Below, in pieces: positions 22,484 to 23,447 of a DNA stretch of 23,447 nt (positions are counted from its first letter, which is position 1; every line of letters begins with the position of its first letter). Origin of the DNA: an uncultured Clostridia bacterium (GTDB lineage Bacteria > Bacillota > Clostridia > Oscillospirales > Acutalibacteraceae); the NCBI GenBank assembly GCA_937877675.1, contig CALEIS010000102.1:1-23447 (forward strand), read 5' to 3'. The notes beneath the pieces were generated by a model that searched no databases, was not told the origin of the DNA, and worked only from the letters and a program-made list of their open reading frames with translations. The translations under genes were made by a program, and so were the position numbers.

Positions 22484-23447
22484 ATGTTAAAGAAAATGCT
22501 TCCTGAACCAATTAAATGTCAACTGCATGCTTTAATACATAGCAAAGAAACTGATTCAATCTGGTTAGAAAAAATAAACACAGAAAAACGCAGAGTATTT
22601 GTATTTATTGCAGGATACTATCAGAATTTAGGTGATATGGCACTTACTTATTCTCAAAGGGAATTTCTGAAAAAGGCTTACCCAGAAGCTGAAATAATAG
22701 TTGTACCAAGTACTCAAACATATCAAAGCGTGAGAGTTATTAAGAAACATATCCGACCTGATGATGTTGTAACTACATTGGGTGGTGGAAATATGGATGA
22801 TATATACACATCGCTTGAGGACGCAAGATTACATGTTGTTAAGAGTTTTCCTAACAACAAAATAATTGGCTTCCCACAAACTATGATTTTCTCTGATACA
22901 GAATTTGGTCAAAAGAGAATGAAAATAAGTCGTAGCGTATATGAAAAACACAGAGATTTAACATTGTTTGTAAGAGAAGAAAATTCTCTTGCACGAATTA
23001 AAAGAGATTTTCCAACAGTTAAGATTGGTTACTGTCCGGACATAGTTCTTTCCTTGAAAAAGGATGAACCAAAAGAAGTACGTGAAAATGTTCTTTGCTG
23101 CATGAGAAAAGACAAAGAATTAAACATTTCATCTGAACAAACAGCAAGTGTTATTTCTGCAGTTAAGAAAGAATTTTCCAATGTAATTGTCAGAGATACT
23201 GTCGATATACCATTAGAGGCTTGTCAACCAGATACCTTTGAAGCAACTTTAGAAGAGTTTTGGAAAATGGTACGTACATGTAAAGTTGTTGTTACTGATA
23301 GACTTCATTGTATGATTTTCTGCGCAATTACAGGCACACCTGTTGTTGTTATAGATAATACTAATAAGAAAATTTCAGGCGTAATTAAAGAGTGGCTTAG
23401 TGATATTCCTTGGATAGTCATGATGGATAAGTTTGACTGTGATAAAA
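22484..23447 (+). CDS. Polysaccharide pyruvyl transferase family protein (3' end outside window)
   Basis: An open frame runs from the ATG at 22484 to the window edge, 321 codons with no stop. GGAGAG (22471-22476), directly after the previous stop, is the ribosome site. The protein matches the polysaccharide pyruvyl transferase family (PF04230; EpsO, CsaB, WcaK), which moves pyruvate from phosphoenolpyruvate to a sugar as a ketal. Landmarks are GYYQNLGDMALTYSQREF (44-61), LGGGNMDD (99-106), IIGFPQT (127-133), FVREENS (162-168), GYCPDIVLS (182-190) and the family signature TDRLHCMIF (271-279), with Cys where Gly is common, followed by AITGTPVVVIDN. Its likely role is to add an acidic pyruvate group to the repeat unit. 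Only a short C-terminal part should be missing. Confidence 0.88.
   Translation, partial: MLKKMLPEPIKCQLHALIHSKETDSIWLEKINTEKRRVFVFIAGYYQNLGDMALTYSQREFLKKAYPEAEIIVVPSTQTYQSVRVIKKHIRPDDVVTTLGGGNMDDIYTSLEDARLHVVKSFPNNKIIGFPQTMIFSDTEFGQKRMKISRSVYEKHRDLTLFVREENSLARIKRDFPTVKIGYCPDIVLSLKKDEPKEVRENVLCCMRKDKELNISSEQTASVISAVKKEFSNVIVRDTVDIPLEACQPDTFEATLEEFWKMVRTCKVVVTDRLHCMIFCAITGTPVVVIDNTNKKISGVIKEWLSDIPWIVMMDKFDCDK

Noticed and set aside
1..23447. CRISPR array, tRNA/rRNA, insertion sequence, toxin-antitoxin or phage genes
   Set aside because: Read through on both strands; no regularly spaced repeats, cloverleaf sequences, transposase motifs or phage proteins were seen.

Overview
The window is a cell-surface polysaccharide (capsule/exopolysaccharide) locus of the Wzx/Wzy type from a low-G+C Gram-positive bacterium, most likely a gut-type member of the Clostridia. 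The evidence for that host is the A/T-rich DNA, strong AGGAGG-type ribosome sites, near-consensus sigma-A promoters, frequent TTG/GTG starts, EpsG-type polymerases and TupA-like ATP-grasp genes. No species can be named from the sequence alone.

Layout. (i) 1-422: the first 14 codons of a divergent minus-strand gene (F420-0:gamma-glutamyl ligase-like), then a regulatory region with one promoter in each direction. (ii) 423-10536, plus strand, nine closely packed genes from the promoter at 316-344: HpcH/HpaI-type aldolase, NeuD/PglD-type acyltransferase, two GT-B glycosyltransferases, an EpsG-type polymerase, a Wzx flippase, then a CapE-CapF-CapG block predicted to make UDP-N-acetyl-L-fucosamine. 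It ends at a perfect 10-bp hairpin terminator. (iii) 12260-10555, minus strand: a two-gene unit with a 4-nt overlap (PF14907-like nucleotidyltransferase, then a small S24/S26-type peptidase) with its own perfect-consensus promoter. It shares the hairpin, which acts as a two-way terminator. (iv) 12486 to the window edge, plus strand: initiating phosphoglycosyl transferase, PglA-like GT4, TviB/WbpO-type UDP-HexNAc dehydrogenase, TviC/WbpP-type 4-epimerase, TupA-like ATP-grasp, GT2, second EpsG-type polymerase, second TupA-like ATP-grasp, GT4, GT2, and a pyruvyl transferase cut by the window end.

How it fits together (inference). The transferase at 12486 loads the first sugar phosphate on undecaprenyl phosphate. 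Six glycosyltransferases extend it using UDP-L-FucNAc (from unit ii), a UDP-HexNAc uronic acid such as UDP-GalNAcA (from unit iv) and ordinary sugars. Wzx flips the lipid-linked unit and one or both EpsG proteins polymerise it. Acyl, pyruvyl and possibly amino-acid groups decorate it. The flippase and L-FucNAc genes are in unit ii while the initiator and uronic-acid genes are in unit iv, so both plus-strand units are probably needed for one product.

Most interesting points: two TupA-like ATP-grasp paralogues beside a hexosaminuronic-acid pathway, which suggests an aminoacyl- or peptide-modified acidic polymer; the inverted peptidase/nucleotidyltransferase pair, which has no obvious role in sugar assembly; two polymerases for one flippase; and an aldolase/NeuD pair without a visible substrate pathway. 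No tRNA, rRNA, CRISPR array or insertion sequence was seen.
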